A DNA stretch of 64,000 bases from Streptomyces sp. NBC_01446 (GCF_026340095.1 NZ_JAPEPO010000001.1:6964501-7028500); one strand, 5' to 3'; numbered from the stretch's first letter, positions 33,264 to 42,766 are shown. Notes: a model not told the origin generated them from the letters alone. A program made the numbers and translations.

Positions 33264-33301
33264 CGGACGTCGGGCGAGACCCGCGCGCGTCGCCTTCCGT
33301 C

Positions 33302-33333
33302 AAGGCCCACCGTGATCCTCCACGGTGGGCCTT
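33302..33333. terminator. Bidirectional terminator hairpin
   Basis: AAGGCCCACCGTG, a loop of ATCCTC, then CACGGTGGGCCTT: a perfect 13-bp stem between the convergent GntR and ROK genes. It can serve both. Confidence 0.88.
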
Positions 33334-33347
33334 CGGCGTCTGTGCGT

Positions 33348-34511
33348 TTACGGCCAGCGGCGCGCCGTGACCGTTCCCTCGACGGCGAACAGCTGCTCCT
33401 CGACGTGATCCAGCGCGAGCCGCAGCGCCCCGGTCGCCACCGCCGCCTCGCCCAGAACCGACAGGGCCACGCGCGGCGGACGCAGGCAGTACCGGGCCAA
33501 CTCGCGGCGCAGCGGCTCCAGTACGCCGTCCAGGCCGGCCGCCCAGCCGCCCACGACGACCAGCTCCGGGTCGAGGGCGAGCACCAGCGCCGCCACGTCG
33601 TGCACCAGGCGCTGGAGGAACCGGTCGACAGCCGCGCCGGCCCGCTCGTCGCCCTGGCGTGCGAGAGCGAAGACCTGCGCGACGGCCTGCTCGTCGAGCG
33701 GGTGCAGCGGCTCGTCCGTCGTCGAGAGCAGCGTCTCGGGACGCACCTCGCGCCCCAGGAGGTGCAGCGCGCCGATCTCCCCGGCCGCGCCGCCGTACCC
33801 GCGGTGCAGCCGGCCGCCGATCAGCGCGCCGGCGCCCGGGCTGAGCCCCGCCAGCACGAACACGATGTCGTCGGACTCGGTCGCCGCGCCCTTCCAGTGC
33901 TCGGCCACCGCCGCCGCGTTCGCGTCGTTCTCCACCAGGACCGGGCACTTGAAGGAGCGCCGCAGCCGCTCGCCGAGTTGGAGCCCCGTCCACTCCGGCA
34001 GGGCGGTGCCGAGGCGCACGGTGCCGTCGGCCTCCACGATGCCGGGGCTGCCGACGCCGACCGCCCGCAGCGAGTTCCGGGCGACACCCGCGCGGCGCAG
34101 CAGGTCCGCGACCGCGGTCCGCAGCCGCTCGATGCGCTCGTCGGCCGGAGCGGTCTCGTCGACGTCCTTCGCGGCCGTGCCGAGCACCTTGCCGTCCAGG
34201 TCCGACAGGACGGCGGCCACGCGGTGCGGGCCGATCTCCAGACCGAGCAGGTGCCCCGCCTCGGCCCGGAAGCGGAACCGTCGCGCGGGCCGCCCCTGGC
34301 GCCGCGTCCCGCTGTCGTCGACGGCCGTCTCGACGACGAGCCCCGCCGCGATGAGCCCTTCGACGACGCCCTCGACCGTGGGCCGGGAAAGCCCGGTGAC
34401 CCGGGTGATCTCCGTGAGCGTCGCGAGATCCGTGGCGCGCAGGGCATGCAGCACCACCGCGGAGTTGATCCGCCGTAGCAGGGAAGGGTCCCCGCCGGTC
34501 AGCCGCCCCAA
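33348..34511 (-). CDS. ROK-family transcriptional regulator
   Basis: A 387-residue protein with an N-terminal winged helix (LLRRINSAVVLHALRATDLATLTEITRVTGLSRPTVEGVVEGLIAAGLV) and a ROK sugar-kinase-like domain (residues ~90-380). The domain contains LGLEIGPHRVAAVLSDLDGKVLG, VENDANAAAVAEH and YGGAAGEIGALHLLG. The Cys-rich zinc motif of many ROK repressors is not obvious. The start is TTG 34511, preceded by GGAGG. ROK regulators respond to sugars and take part in carbon control in Streptomyces. Target genes are not evident here. Confidence 0.9.
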   Translation of the reverse strand: MGRLTGGDPSLLRRINSAVVLHALRATDLATLTEITRVTGLSRPTVEGVVEGLIAAGLVVETAVDDSGTRRQGRPARRFRFRAEAGHLLGLEIGPHRVAAVLSDLDGKVLGTAAKDVDETAPADERIERLRTAVADLLRRAGVARNSLRAVGVGSPGIVEADGTVRLGTALPEWTGLQLGERLRRSFKCPVLVENDANAAAVAEHWKGAATESDDIVFVLAGLSPGAGALIGGRLHRGYGGAAGEIGALHLLGREVRPETLLSTTDEPLHPLDEQAVAQVFALARQGDERAGAAVDRFLQRLVHDVAALVLALDPELVVVGGWAAGLDGVLEPLRRELARYCLRPPRVALSVLGEAAVATGALRLALDHVEEQLFAVEGTVTARRWP

Positions 34512-34630
34512 CGTCCGTCCTCCCAGCTCGCGCGCGTGTTGGGCGGATCGTACTCGCCGCGGCGGACACCGGCGAGCGCGGGTGCACTTGTGTGTCCCGG
34601 GACGCTCAGCCGGGCGGGACGAAGGGGCGC

Positions 34631-35281
34631 TCAGCCGGGCGAGACGAAACCGGATTCGTACGCGGCGATGACGGCCTGCGTCCGGTCCCGCGCCCCGAGC
34701 TTGGCGAGGACGGCGCTCACATGCGACTTGACCGTCTCCGTGCCGACGACGAGCCGCTCGGCGATCTCGGCGTTGGACAGGCCCCGCGTCATCAGGCGCA
34801 GCACGTCCGCCTCCCGCTCCGTGAGCGCGGCGCGGTCCATCGCCTCGCGTGCCGACGTGTTGCCGTACTCGGCCGCGAGCCGCCGCACGGCCGCGGGGAA
34901 CAGCAGGGAATCGCCCTCGGCCACGAGCCGGACCGCGTTCACGATCTCGGCGGGCCGCGACCGCTTCAGCAGGAACCCGTCGGCGCCCGCCCGCAGCGCC
35001 CCGTACACGTACTCGTCGTTCTCGAACGTCGTGATGACCAGGATCTTGGGCGGCTCGGACACACTGCGCAGCACCGCGCGCGTGGCCTCGATCCCGTCCA
35101 GGAGAGGCATGCGCACATCCATGGCGACCAGGTCCGGACGCAGTTGCCGGACGAGCGGGATCACCGCGGCACCGTCGGCCGCCTCGCCCACCACCTCGAT
35201 GTCCGGCTGCGCCGAAAGCACGGCACGCAACCCGGCGCGGACCAGCGGTTCATCGTCGACAAGAAGCACGGTGAGCGGCAT
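34631..35281 (-). CDS. NarL/LuxR-type response regulator
   Basis: A 216-residue regulator with a receiver domain (residues 1-120; phosphoacceptor Asp in LVAMDVRMPLLDG, acidic pocket VDDEP, Lys in GFLLKRSRP). A C-terminal LuxR HTH follows (LTEREADVLRLMTRGLSNAEIAERLVVGTETVKSHVSAVLAKLG). It follows its histidine kinase on the same strand and is transcribed away from an ABC exporter, which is a common target arrangement. Confidence 0.93.
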   Translation of the reverse strand: MPLTVLLVDDEPLVRAGLRAVLSAQPDIEVVGEAADGAAVIPLVRQLRPDLVAMDVRMPLLDGIEATRAVLRSVSEPPKILVITTFENDEYVYGALRAGADGFLLKRSRPAEIVNAVRLVAEGDSLLFPAAVRRLAAEYGNTSAREAMDRAALTEREADVLRLMTRGLSNAEIAERLVVGTETVKSHVSAVLAKLGARDRTQAVIAAYESGFVSPG

Positions 35282-35326
35282 CCGGACAGCCTAGGGGAGC
35301 GGTCGGGGCGTACGTGGAGACGGGGA

Positions 35327-36562
35327 TCAGCCGAGCGGCAGCTCCACGTGCACCCGCCACTGCCCCTCGTCGGGACCCGTCCGCGCCCGGCCGCCGAGGA
35401 GTGCCGCCCTCTCCCGGATGCCCCGCAGACCGCTGCCGCTGCCACCGCCGCTGCCCTGGCCGTTCGCCGGTGCGCCCGCGGGAAGCGGATTGCGTACGTC
35501 GAGCCACAGGCGGGCGTCGTCGACCGTGACGGCGACCCGGATCGGGACGGTCCCCGAGTGGCGCAGCACGTTCGTCAGTGCCTCCTGGAGGATGCGGTAG
35601 CCCTCTCGGGAGACGGGACCGGGCACCGTGTCCAGCGCGCCGAGCACCTCCGCGTCGACCTCGGCGCCCGAGGCGCGCGCCGAGTCCAGCAGGCGGTCCG
35701 CCTCCGTGAGCGTGGGCCGGCGGCTCGCGGGCTGCCCCGACTCGCGCAGCACCAACAGGACGCGCTCCAGGTCCTCGAGGGCCGCCCTGCCCGTCTCCTC
35801 GATGGCGTCCAGGGCGCGGTCGGTGAAGGCCGGATCGGCGGCCGCCCGCGCCGCGCCGGCCTGCACGACGGCGACGGTCAGCGCGTGCCCGATGGAGTCG
35901 TGGAGTTCGCGGGCGATGCGATTGCGTTCGAGCAGCTGCTCGGTGCGCTCCTCCAGAGCGGCCAGACGCTCCGCCGCCGACGGCCCGAGCAGACCGAGGG
36001 CGGCCGGGACCATCAGGCGCCCGGCGAGCGCGACCACGCCAAGCAACACCAGCGGCGGCACCGGCACGAGCAGCGCGTACGCCCAGCCGTGCCCCGGTAC
36101 GGGGATGAGGGACTCGGCCTCGCCGGGGCCGCCCGACGTGGCGTCCACCAGTTCCAGGGAGAGAGCCATGAGCTGGCCGGTCACGAACGCGACCGCGCAG
36201 CCTGCCCACAGACGCAGCACCAGCCACACCGCGGTCCTGCCCCGGTCCCGCCACGACGCCGACGGCGCCACGGACACGCCCGCCTCCCGTGAACCCGAAT
36301 CGCCCCCCACGCGCGCGTGGGCACCGGGAAACAGCATCAGGCGGGCCTGAAGACCCTCGGCCCTGCGCACCACGGGGATCACGGCCGCCGCCATGAGGAG
36401 CGGGACCGGGATCAACAGCATCAGGACCCACTGCCCGTACCCCGGCCGGGTGAGCCCCGGGTACACGGACCCGCACACGAGGGCGATGATCGCGCCGACG
36501 AGAAGGTGCAGCCAGCGGGTGTACGTGACCGCGCGGGTCAGCGGCGCGAGGAGGCGGATCAT
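35327..36562 (-). CDS. Sensor histidine kinase (HPK7/NarX type)
   Basis: A 411-residue sensor kinase with about four to five N-terminal membrane segments (WLHLLVGAIIALVCGSVYPG; WVLMLLIPVPLLMAAAVIPV; AVWLVLRLWAGCAVAFVTGQ; further to residue ~200). The HisKA_3 phosphoacceptor box is RNRIARELHDSIGHALT, the N-box EALTNVLRHSG and the G-box GSGLRGIRERAALLGG. The ATG at 36562 is used; the open frame extends far upstream as read-through. It pairs with the response regulator 45 bases downstream and is divergent from the ABC genes at 36671, whose expression it probably controls. Confidence 0.9.
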   Translation of the reverse strand: MIRLLAPLTRAVTYTRWLHLLVGAIIALVCGSVYPGLTRPGYGQWVLMLLIPVPLLMAAAVIPVVRRAEGLQARLMLFPGAHARVGGDSGSREAGVSVAPSASWRDRGRTAVWLVLRLWAGCAVAFVTGQLMALSLELVDATSGGPGEAESLIPVPGHGWAYALLVPVPPLVLLGVVALAGRLMVPAALGLLGPSAAERLAALEERTEQLLERNRIARELHDSIGHALTVAVVQAGAARAAADPAFTDRALDAIEETGRAALEDLERVLLVLRESGQPASRRPTLTEADRLLDSARASGAEVDAEVLGALDTVPGPVSREGYRILQEALTNVLRHSGTVPIRVAVTVDDARLWLDVRNPLPAGAPANGQGSGGGSGSGLRGIRERAALLGGRARTGPDEGQWRVHVELPLG

Positions 36563-36670
36563 GCCGCCATCGTGCCAGCGGTGCGGGTGCGGATGGCTCC
36601 CCCTCATGGGGGAGACGCTCTCCACGCCCGGGGGAGGACCCGGCGGGGGCGCCGCCGGAAAGCTGGAGCC

Positions 36671-37600
36671 ATGACCAGCATCGACGTCCAAGAGCTCACC
36701 AAGGAGTACGGCACGACCCGTGTGGTGGACCGCCTGACGTTCAGCGTCGGGCCCGGCCGGGTCACCGGATTCCTCGGCCCGAACGGCGCCGGGAAGTCCA
36801 CCACCATGCGCCTCGTCCTCGGCCTTGACCGGCCCACGTCGGGCACCGCCACACTCGGCGGCCGCCCCTACGCGACGCTCGGCGAACCTCTGCGCGAGGT
36901 CGGCGCCCTCCTCGACGCCCAGGCAGCCCACGGCTCCCGTACCGCCCGCGACCACCTCCGCGTTCTTGCCGCCTCCAACCGCATCCCGGTACGCCGGGTC
37001 GACGAGGTCCTGGAGCTCGCCGGCATCGCGGCCGTCGCCGGACGCCGGATCAAGACGTTCTCGCTGGGCATGCGCCAGCGCCTCGGCATCGCCGCCGCCC
37101 TCCTCGGCGACCCGCAGGTCGTGATGCTCGACGAGCCGTCCAACGGCCTCGACCCCGAAGGCATCATCTGGATCCGCGAACTGATGCGGAGTCTCGCCCG
37201 TGAGGGCCGCACGGTCCTCGTCTCCAGCCACCTCATGAACGAGACCGCCACCTTCGCCGACCACCTCGTCGTCCTGGGCCGGGGCAGGCTCCTCGCCGAC
37301 ACCCCGATGCGGGACTTCATCGACGCGCACAGCGAGCGGCGCGTCCGCGTCCGCACGACCGATCCCGCGAGCCTGCGCGCGGCACTTCGCCGCAAGGGAC
37401 TCGAAGCCGTGGCAACCGGCGACGGCCGCTGGACCGTCGCGGGCGCGCGCGCCGAGGAGATCGGCGCGCTCGCCGCCACGGACGGCATCGCCGTCCTCGA
37501 ACTCGCCGACGAATCGGGCTCCTTGGAAGAGGCCTACCTCGCCCTCACCGCGGACGACACCGAGTTCGCGTCCGCCGCGACCCCCCTCCAGGAGGCCTGA
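36671..37600 (+). CDS. ABC transporter ATP-binding protein
   Basis: A 309-residue NatA/CcmA-like ATPase. Walker A is GPNGAGKST, the signature FSLGMRQRLGIA, Walker B VVMLDEPSNGLDPEG and the H-loop SSHLM. The C-terminal ~90 residues form the DUF4162-like extension of antibiotic/peptide exporter ATPases. The ATG at 36671 follows GGAG. It is two bases ahead of its permease and divergent from the sensor kinase. Confidence 0.92.
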   Translation: MTSIDVQELTKEYGTTRVVDRLTFSVGPGRVTGFLGPNGAGKSTTMRLVLGLDRPTSGTATLGGRPYATLGEPLREVGALLDAQAAHGSRTARDHLRVLAASNRIPVRRVDEVLELAGIAAVAGRRIKTFSLGMRQRLGIAAALLGDPQVVMLDEPSNGLDPEGIIWIRELMRSLAREGRTVLVSSHLMNETATFADHLVVLGRGRLLADTPMRDFIDAHSERRVRVRTTDPASLRAALRRKGLEAVATGDGRWTVAGARAEEIGALAATDGIAVLELADESGSLEEAYLALTADDTEFASAATPLQEA

Positions 37601-37602
37601 CG

Positions 37603-38340
37603 ATGTCGACCACCGCCGTGCTGCGTTCCGAATGGATCAAGGTGAGGTCCGTGCGCGCCAGCGCCGGCTCACTCGTCGCGGTCTTCACCACGACCGTAGC
37701 CATCACCATCCTGGCCACCGCCGCGGTCGGACAGGCCGAGGCCGACAACGAAGGAGCCGACCTCCTCTTCGGTGCCTTCTACGCACTCAACTTCGGCCAG
37801 ATCGCGGCCATCGCCTTCGGCACGACCGCCGTGTCGTCCGAGTACCTCAACGGCGCCCTGCGCGTCTCCCTCGCGGCGGTCCCCAACAGGAATCTCCTCT
37901 ACGCCGCGAAGATCACGGTCGTCGGTGCCCTCGCCATCGTGGTGGGCCTGCTCACCTCGTTCGTCACGTTCCTGTCCGGTCAGGCGTTCATGGGGTCCTA
38001 CGCCCTGGGACTCGGCGATCCGGGCGCGCTGCGCGCCTGCGTCGGAGGCGGCCTCTACCTCGCCCTGATTTCCCTGTTCGCGGCCGGTCTCACCGTCGTC
38101 CTGCGCAGCGCGGTCGCCGTCCTGAGCCTGCTGATCCCGTTCATCCTGATCGTGTCCTTCGTCGTGGGTGACATGGCCGCCTCCGTCGCCGACTTCCTGC
38201 CGGACCACGCCGGACAACAGGTCCTGCACCAGGACCCGGTCGGCACGCTCGGGCCGTGGACGGGGCTCGCCGTCACCGCCGGGTGGGCGGCGGCCGCGCT
38301 CCTCGCCGGCTGGTGGGCGCTGCGCCGCAGGGACGCGTGA
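37603..38340 (+). CDS. ABC transporter permease
   Basis: A 245-residue permease with six hydrophobic segments (around residues 15-40, 55-75, 100-130, 145-165, 175-200 and 220-240), of the ABC-2 type. It starts at ATG 37603, with GGAGG located inside the end of the upstream ATPase gene, so the two are co-translated. With the ATPase it should form an exporter; the substrate is not known. Confidence 0.9.
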   Translation: MSTTAVLRSEWIKVRSVRASAGSLVAVFTTTVAITILATAAVGQAEADNEGADLLFGAFYALNFGQIAAIAFGTTAVSSEYLNGALRVSLAAVPNRNLLYAAKITVVGALAIVVGLLTSFVTFLSGQAFMGSYALGLGDPGALRACVGGGLYLALISLFAAGLTVVLRSAVAVLSLLIPFILIVSFVVGDMAASVADFLPDHAGQQVLHQDPVGTLGPWTGLAVTAGWAAAALLAGWWALRRRDA

Positions 38341-38403
38341 CGGCAGGCTCGTAACCGCCGGACGCCCCGCCAAATGTCAGTGGTGGCCGCTTTACTGGAC
38401 GTC

Positions 38404-38838
38404 ATGAGCACCGCACAGCATCTCGCGACGATCGACCTGCTGCGCTCCCGTGAGTTCCCCGCGGAGCACGGCAGATCGGACGCGGGCTCCGGCGGACCGG
38501 GTTATCACATCGCGGAGTTGGCGACGCGCGACGAGCTCCGGGAGCCGGCCCCCGAGGGCGCCGCTCAGGACCAGTGGGTCGCCGACCGGGACGGGCTCTC
38601 CTCGATGCTCACCGAGCGCTGGGGGGAGCCGCAGTGGTTCAGCCTGTGGAGCGTCAGCCTGCGCGCGGTCGAGGGCGGCGAGGAGATACCGGAGCCCTGG
38701 GCCGCGCTCAGCGCGTATGTGCCGGACGTCCAGGTGTGGCAGGCCGACGGGCGGTGGATCGTGCTGGGCATCCCGCTCGGCGCCGAGGACCTGCCGTTCC
38801 GGCTCGTCGCCGCCGTCACGGACGTGGACCCGCCCTGA
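38404..38838 (+). CDS. Conserved hypothetical protein
   Basis: A 144-residue soluble acidic protein (MSTAQHLATIDLLRSREF...) with Trp-rich motifs SMLTERWGEPQWFSLWSV and VWQADGRWIVLGIPLG. I recognise no domain. There is no signal peptide or membrane segment. ATG 38404 is chosen over an in-frame start nine codons upstream. It follows the ABC permease by 63 bases and could be co-transcribed, but nothing else ties it to that system. Confidence 0.75.
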   Translation: MSTAQHLATIDLLRSREFPAEHGRSDAGSGGPGYHIAELATRDELREPAPEGAAQDQWVADRDGLSSMLTERWGEPQWFSLWSVSLRAVEGGEEIPEPWAALSAYVPDVQVWQADGRWIVLGIPLGAEDLPFRLVAAVTDVDPP

Positions 38839-38928
38839 TGACGCGCCTGGACCCGGTAAGCGGGAACTGCCGTGCCACCATGGGATCTTGGCATCGGATC
38901 ATGGCACGACCGAGGTGAGGGAGAGCAC

Positions 38929-39735
38929 GTGAGCGAGCAGAGCGGGCAGGAGCCGGGGGAGCGGACCGCGAACCACATCGCGCACAACGCCCGCGTGTGG
39001 GACTACTGGCTCGGCGGCAAGGACCACTACGAGGTGGACGAACAGGTCGGCGACCAGGTCACCTCCAGGTACCCCAGCATCGGCGAAGTGGCGCGCGCCG
39101 ACCGGGCGTTCCTCGGCCGCGCCGTGACCCACCTCACCGGCCGGGCAGGCATCCGCCAGTACCTCGACATCGGCACGGGCCTGCCCACCGCCGAGAACAC
39201 CCACGAGGTCGCCCAGCGCATCGCCCCCGAGTCCCGCGTCGTCTACGTCGACAACGACCCGATCGTTCTCACGCACGCCCGCGTGCTCCTCACCAGCACG
39301 GACGAGGGCGCCACCAGCTATGTGGACGCGGACGCGCGGGACCCCGCGGCCATCCTGCGCGCCGCGTCCGGCACCCTGGACCTCGGCCGGCCGGTCGCCG
39401 TCATGATGCTCGGCATCCTGAACTTCATCCTCGACACCGCCGAGGCCACGTCCATCGTGCGCCACCTCGTGGACGCGGTCCCCTCCGGCAGCCACCTCGT
39501 GCTCACGCACCCCACGCTGGAGCTGGGCGGCGAGGGAAACGAGGCGGCGATGCGCTTCTGGAACGAGAACGCGACACCGCCGATCACCGCACGCGGCCGC
39601 GCCGAGATCGAGGGCTTCCTCGACGGACTCGACATCCTGGAGCCGGGCCTCGTCTCCTGCGCGCGCTGGCGGACGGACGGCGTCGACGAGGGGCCGCTCG
39701 TCGCCCAGTTCGGTGTCGTGGCCCGCAAGCCCTGA
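38929..39735 (+). CDS. DUF574 SAM-dependent methyltransferase
   Basis: A 268-residue protein of the actinobacterial DUF574 methyltransferase family (pfam04672). The N-terminal signature NHIAHNARVWDYWLGGKDHYEVD, then ADRAFLGRAVTHL, and motif I YLDIGTGLPTAEN are diagnostic. VVYVDNDPIVLTHARVLL forms the SAM acidic loop. The start is GTG 38929 with GTGAGGGAG upstream. Streptomycetes carry many copies and substrates are generally unknown. Confidence 0.9.
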   Translation: MSEQSGQEPGERTANHIAHNARVWDYWLGGKDHYEVDEQVGDQVTSRYPSIGEVARADRAFLGRAVTHLTGRAGIRQYLDIGTGLPTAENTHEVAQRIAPESRVVYVDNDPIVLTHARVLLTSTDEGATSYVDADARDPAAILRAASGTLDLGRPVAVMMLGILNFILDTAEATSIVRHLVDAVPSGSHLVLTHPTLELGGEGNEAAMRFWNENATPPITARGRAEIEGFLDGLDILEPGLVSCARWRTDGVDEGPLVAQFGVVARKP

Positions 39736-39780
39736 CGCATGCCGTCACGCAAGCCACTGCGCGACCCGTCTCGCGCCGCG

Positions 39781-40350
39781 TCAGCCGGGGAGCCCCGCGC
39801 CGTCCTCCCCCGAGGCGGCTGCGCGCAACCGTGCGTACTCCTCGGCCATCGTCGCCGCCGTCCAATGCGCGTTCAGACCACTGGGGTTGGGCAGCGCCCA
39901 CACCCGGGTGGCGCCGATCATCCGCTCCTGCGGGCCGATCCTCGCCTTCGGCTCCCCGAAGGCCGACCGGTACGCCGTCACGCCCACGACCGCGAGCCAG
40001 CGCGGCCGCAGCCGCTCCACCTTGGCGGTGAGCAGGCGGCCGCCGTCGCGGTACTCCTGCGCGCTCAGCTCGTCCGCCCGCGCCGTGGCCCGCGCGACGA
40101 CGTTCGTGATCCCGAGCCCGTACGACAGGAGTTCCTCCTGCTCGGCGGGGGCCAGCTGCCGGGGCGTGAACCCGGACAGGTGGAGCACCGGCCAGAAACG
40201 GTTGCCGGGGCGCGCGAAGTGGTGGCCGGTCGCCGCTGTCATCAGGCCCGGGTTGATCCCGCAGAAAAGCACGGAGAGGCCGCTCGCGACCACATCGGGA
40301 ACGATGCGGTCACGAGCGGCCTCCAGGTCCGCGGGGGTCAGCCGGGTCAG
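39781..40350 (-). CDS. mug: Mismatch-specific (G/U-type) DNA glycosylase with CTG start
   Basis: A 189-residue member of the MUG/TDG uracil-DNA glycosylase family, which removes U or T mispaired with G. The catalytic motif is LFCGINPG with the usual Asn, followed by HHFARPGNRFWPVLHLSGF. The second signature LPNPSGLNAHW is intact. No ATG, GTG or TTG fits. The best start is CTG at 40350, overlapping the purB stop as CTGA, which mirrors an ATGA coupling. A second CTG three codons later is possible. It is the downstream gene of the purB operon. Confidence 0.85.
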   Translation of the reverse strand: MTRLTPADLEAARDRIVPDVVASGLSVLFCGINPGLMTAATGHHFARPGNRFWPVLHLSGFTPRQLAPAEQEELLSYGLGITNVVARATARADELSAQEYRDGGRLLTAKVERLRPRWLAVVGVTAYRSAFGEPKARIGPQERMIGATRVWALPNPSGLNAHWTAATMAEEYARLRAAASGEDGAGLPG

Positions 40351-41789
40351 AGGATCGCACCGGGCGCGTAACCGGCGGCCTCCGGGTGCTGCTTGACGAT
40401 CTCCTCGACGCGCGCGACGACGGTGGCGACCTGGTCGCTCGCGGCGCCCGTGAACGACAGCTTGTCGGCCATCAGCTCGTCGAGCCCGGCGCGGTCCAGC
40501 GGGATCCGGGAGTCGGCGGCGAGCTTGTCGAGCAGCTCGTTGCGCTCGGCGCCCTGCTCGCGCATGGCGAGGGCCGACGCGACGGCGTTCTCCTTGATGG
40601 CCTCGTGGGCCTCCTCGCGGCCGACGCCCGCCCGCACCGACGCCATCAGGACCTTCGTCGTGGCGAGGAACGGCAGGTAGCGGTCCAGCTCGCGGGCGAC
40701 GACGGCCGGGAACGCGCCGAACTCGTCGAGCACCGTCAGGAACGTCTCCAGAAGACCGTCGAGCGCGAAGAACGCGTCCGGCAGCGCGACACGGCGCACC
40801 ACGGAGCAGGAGACGTCGCCCTCGTTCCACTGGTCGCCCGCCAGCTCCCCGGTCATCGACGCGTAGCCGCGCAGGATGACCATGAGGCCGTTGACGCGCT
40901 CGCAGGAGCGGGTGTTCATCTTGTGCGGCATCGCGGACGAGCCGACCTGGCCCGGCTTGAAGCCCTCGGTGACGAGCTCGTGCCCGGCCATCAGACGGAT
41001 CGTCTTGGCGGTCGAGGACGGCGCGGCCGCGAGCTGCACGAGCGCGGTGACGACCTCGTAGTCGAGGGAGCGCGGGTAGACCTGGCCGACCGAGGTGAAC
41101 GCCTGCGAGAAGCCCAGGTGGCCCGCGATGCGCTGCTCCAGCTCGTCGAGCTTCGCCGCGTCGCCGCCGAGCAGGTCCAGCATGTCCTGCGCGGTGCCGA
41201 CGGGGCCCTTGATGCCGCGCAGCGGGTAGCGGGAGAGCAGCTCCTCGACCCGGGCGTACGCGACGAGCAGCTCGTCGGCGGCGGTCGCGAAGCGCTTGCC
41301 GAGGGTCGTGGCCTGCGCCGCGACGTTGTGCGAGCGGCCCGCGATCACCAGCTCGCCGTACTCGCCGGCCAGCTTGCCGAGGCGCGCGAGGACGGCGACG
41401 GCGCGGTCGCGGACCAGTTCGAGGGAGAGGCGGATCTGGAGCTGCTCGACGTTCTCCGTCAGGTCGCGGGACGTCATGCCCTTGTGGACCTGCTCGTGGC
41501 CGGCGAGGGCGTTGAACTCCTCGATGCGGGCCTTCACGTCGTGGCGCGTGACCTTCTCGCGCTCGGCGATGGAAGCCAGGTCGACCTGGTCGAGGACGCG
41601 CTCGTAGTCGGCGAGAGCGGCGTCCGGCACCTCGATCCCGAGGTCCTTCTGCGCGCGCAGCACGGCGAGCCAGAGCTGACGCTCCAGCTTCACCTTCTGC
41701 TCGGGGGACCAGAGAGTGGCGAGCTCGGCGGAGGCGTAGCGTCCGGCGAGAACATTCGGGATACGGGGCTTTGCAGGCGCAGCAGTCAC
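40347..41789 (-). CDS. purB: Adenylosuccinate lyase
   Basis: A 480-residue PurB of the fumarase/aspartase superfamily. It splits SAICAR and adenylosuccinate in purine synthesis. The signature loop GSSAMPHKMNTRSCER (residues ~278-293) is complete, and HEQVHKGMTSRDLTEN and AGRSHNVAAQATTLGKR carry the substrate-binding Thr, Ser and His residues. The start is GTG 41789. The glycosylase gene is coupled to its 3' end. Confidence 0.96.
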   Translation of the reverse strand: MTAAPAKPRIPNVLAGRYASAELATLWSPEQKVKLERQLWLAVLRAQKDLGIEVPDAALADYERVLDQVDLASIAEREKVTRHDVKARIEEFNALAGHEQVHKGMTSRDLTENVEQLQIRLSLELVRDRAVAVLARLGKLAGEYGELVIAGRSHNVAAQATTLGKRFATAADELLVAYARVEELLSRYPLRGIKGPVGTAQDMLDLLGGDAAKLDELEQRIAGHLGFSQAFTSVGQVYPRSLDYEVVTALVQLAAAPSSTAKTIRLMAGHELVTEGFKPGQVGSSAMPHKMNTRSCERVNGLMVILRGYASMTGELAGDQWNEGDVSCSVVRRVALPDAFFALDGLLETFLTVLDEFGAFPAVVARELDRYLPFLATTKVLMASVRAGVGREEAHEAIKENAVASALAMREQGAERNELLDKLAADSRIPLDRAGLDELMADKLSFTGAASDQVATVVARVEEIVKQHPEAAGYAPGAIL

Positions 41790-41797
41790 GTGTACGG

Positions 41798-41803
41798 ATT
41801 CTA
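41798..41803 (-). promoter_or_regulatory. Candidate -10 element TAGAAT of purB
   Basis: TAGAAT on the minus strand, nine bases upstream of the purB GTG, is a good match to the streptomycete -10 consensus. It implies a leaderless or nearly leaderless message. No convincing -35 is seen. Confidence 0.4.
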
Positions 41804-41894
41804 CTGGCGATTCGTGCAGGCCAGCGCCAGGGCCCCATTCGTCGGAAGCTACGAGGGCGGGGCGCCCGCCGCGCGCCGCCCCCGTCCCGGCAGG

Positions 41895-42683
41895 TCAGCC
41901 GCGCGGAGCCTCGTACGGCAGCAGCTCGGCGCGCTTGGCCGGGCGGCCGTCGCCGGAGGAGCGGCCCGTCAGGCGGCGGCCGATCCACGGGACGAGGTGC
42001 TGCTTGGCGAAGCGGACGTCGGCGAGGCGGCGCGTGCCCCACCCCGGCGGCGCGGTCGGCGGGAGCACGGACTGCCAGTCACCCTCGGGCTCGTGGCCGA
42101 GCGCCTGCCAGACGGCCTCGGCGACCCGGCGGTGCCCCTCCGCCGTCAGATGCAGCCGGTCCACGTCCCACATGCGGGGGTCACCGAGGGCGGGTGGCCC
42201 GTACAGGTCCACGACCACCGCGCCGTGCCGCGCCGCGAGGTCGTCGATGCAGGCGAACAGCTCCTCCATGCGCGGCCGGAAGCGCTCCATCACGGGCCCG
42301 TTGCGGCCGGGGCTGCGCATCAGGACGAGCTGCTCGCAGGCCGGCGCGAGCTTCTCGACGGCCTCTTCGAGGAGCCCGCGCACCCGGCCCATGTCGACCT
42401 TGGGGCGCAGGGTGTCGTTGAGCCCGCCCACCAGCGTGATGACATCGGCGCCCATCGCGGCCGCGACGTCCACCTGCTCGTCGACGATCTGGCCGATGAG
42501 CTTGCCGCGCACGGCGAGGTTCGCGTAGCGGAAGCCGGGGGTGCGGGCCGCCATCCGGCCGGCCAGTACATCGGCCCAGCCGCGGTAGGAGCCGTCGGGC
42601 AGCAGGTCGGACATGCCCTCGGTGAACGAGTCACCGATCGTGACGAGGCTGCTGTAACTGGTGTGGTTGGCATTTTTCTGCAT
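41895..42683 (-). CDS. SGNH/GDSL hydrolase
   Basis: A 262-residue cytoplasmic SGNH-fold esterase. Block I is VTIGDSFTEG with the catalytic Ser, block II has Gly in LAVRGKLIGQ, block III Asn in LVGGLNDT, and block V the Asp-His pair in DVDRLHLTAEGH. No signal peptide is present. ATG 42683 is used, since the upstream in-frame extension is not family-like. Esters hydrolysed are unknown. It follows the CNNM operon on the same strand with an 83-base gap. Confidence 0.9.
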   Translation of the reverse strand: MQKNANHTSYSSLVTIGDSFTEGMSDLLPDGSYRGWADVLAGRMAARTPGFRYANLAVRGKLIGQIVDEQVDVAAAMGADVITLVGGLNDTLRPKVDMGRVRGLLEEAVEKLAPACEQLVLMRSPGRNGPVMERFRPRMEELFACIDDLAARHGAVVVDLYGPPALGDPRMWDVDRLHLTAEGHRRVAEAVWQALGHEPEGDWQSVLPPTAPPGWGTRRLADVRFAKQHLVPWIGRRLTGRSSGDGRPAKRAELLPYEAPRG

Positions 42684-42766
42684 GGCGGAAGCGATGGTAA
42701 CCCGGGCCCTGGGACAGCCGACGGGGCGCCGTGTGCCCGACGTCGGTCGGGCACACGGCGCCGAGA

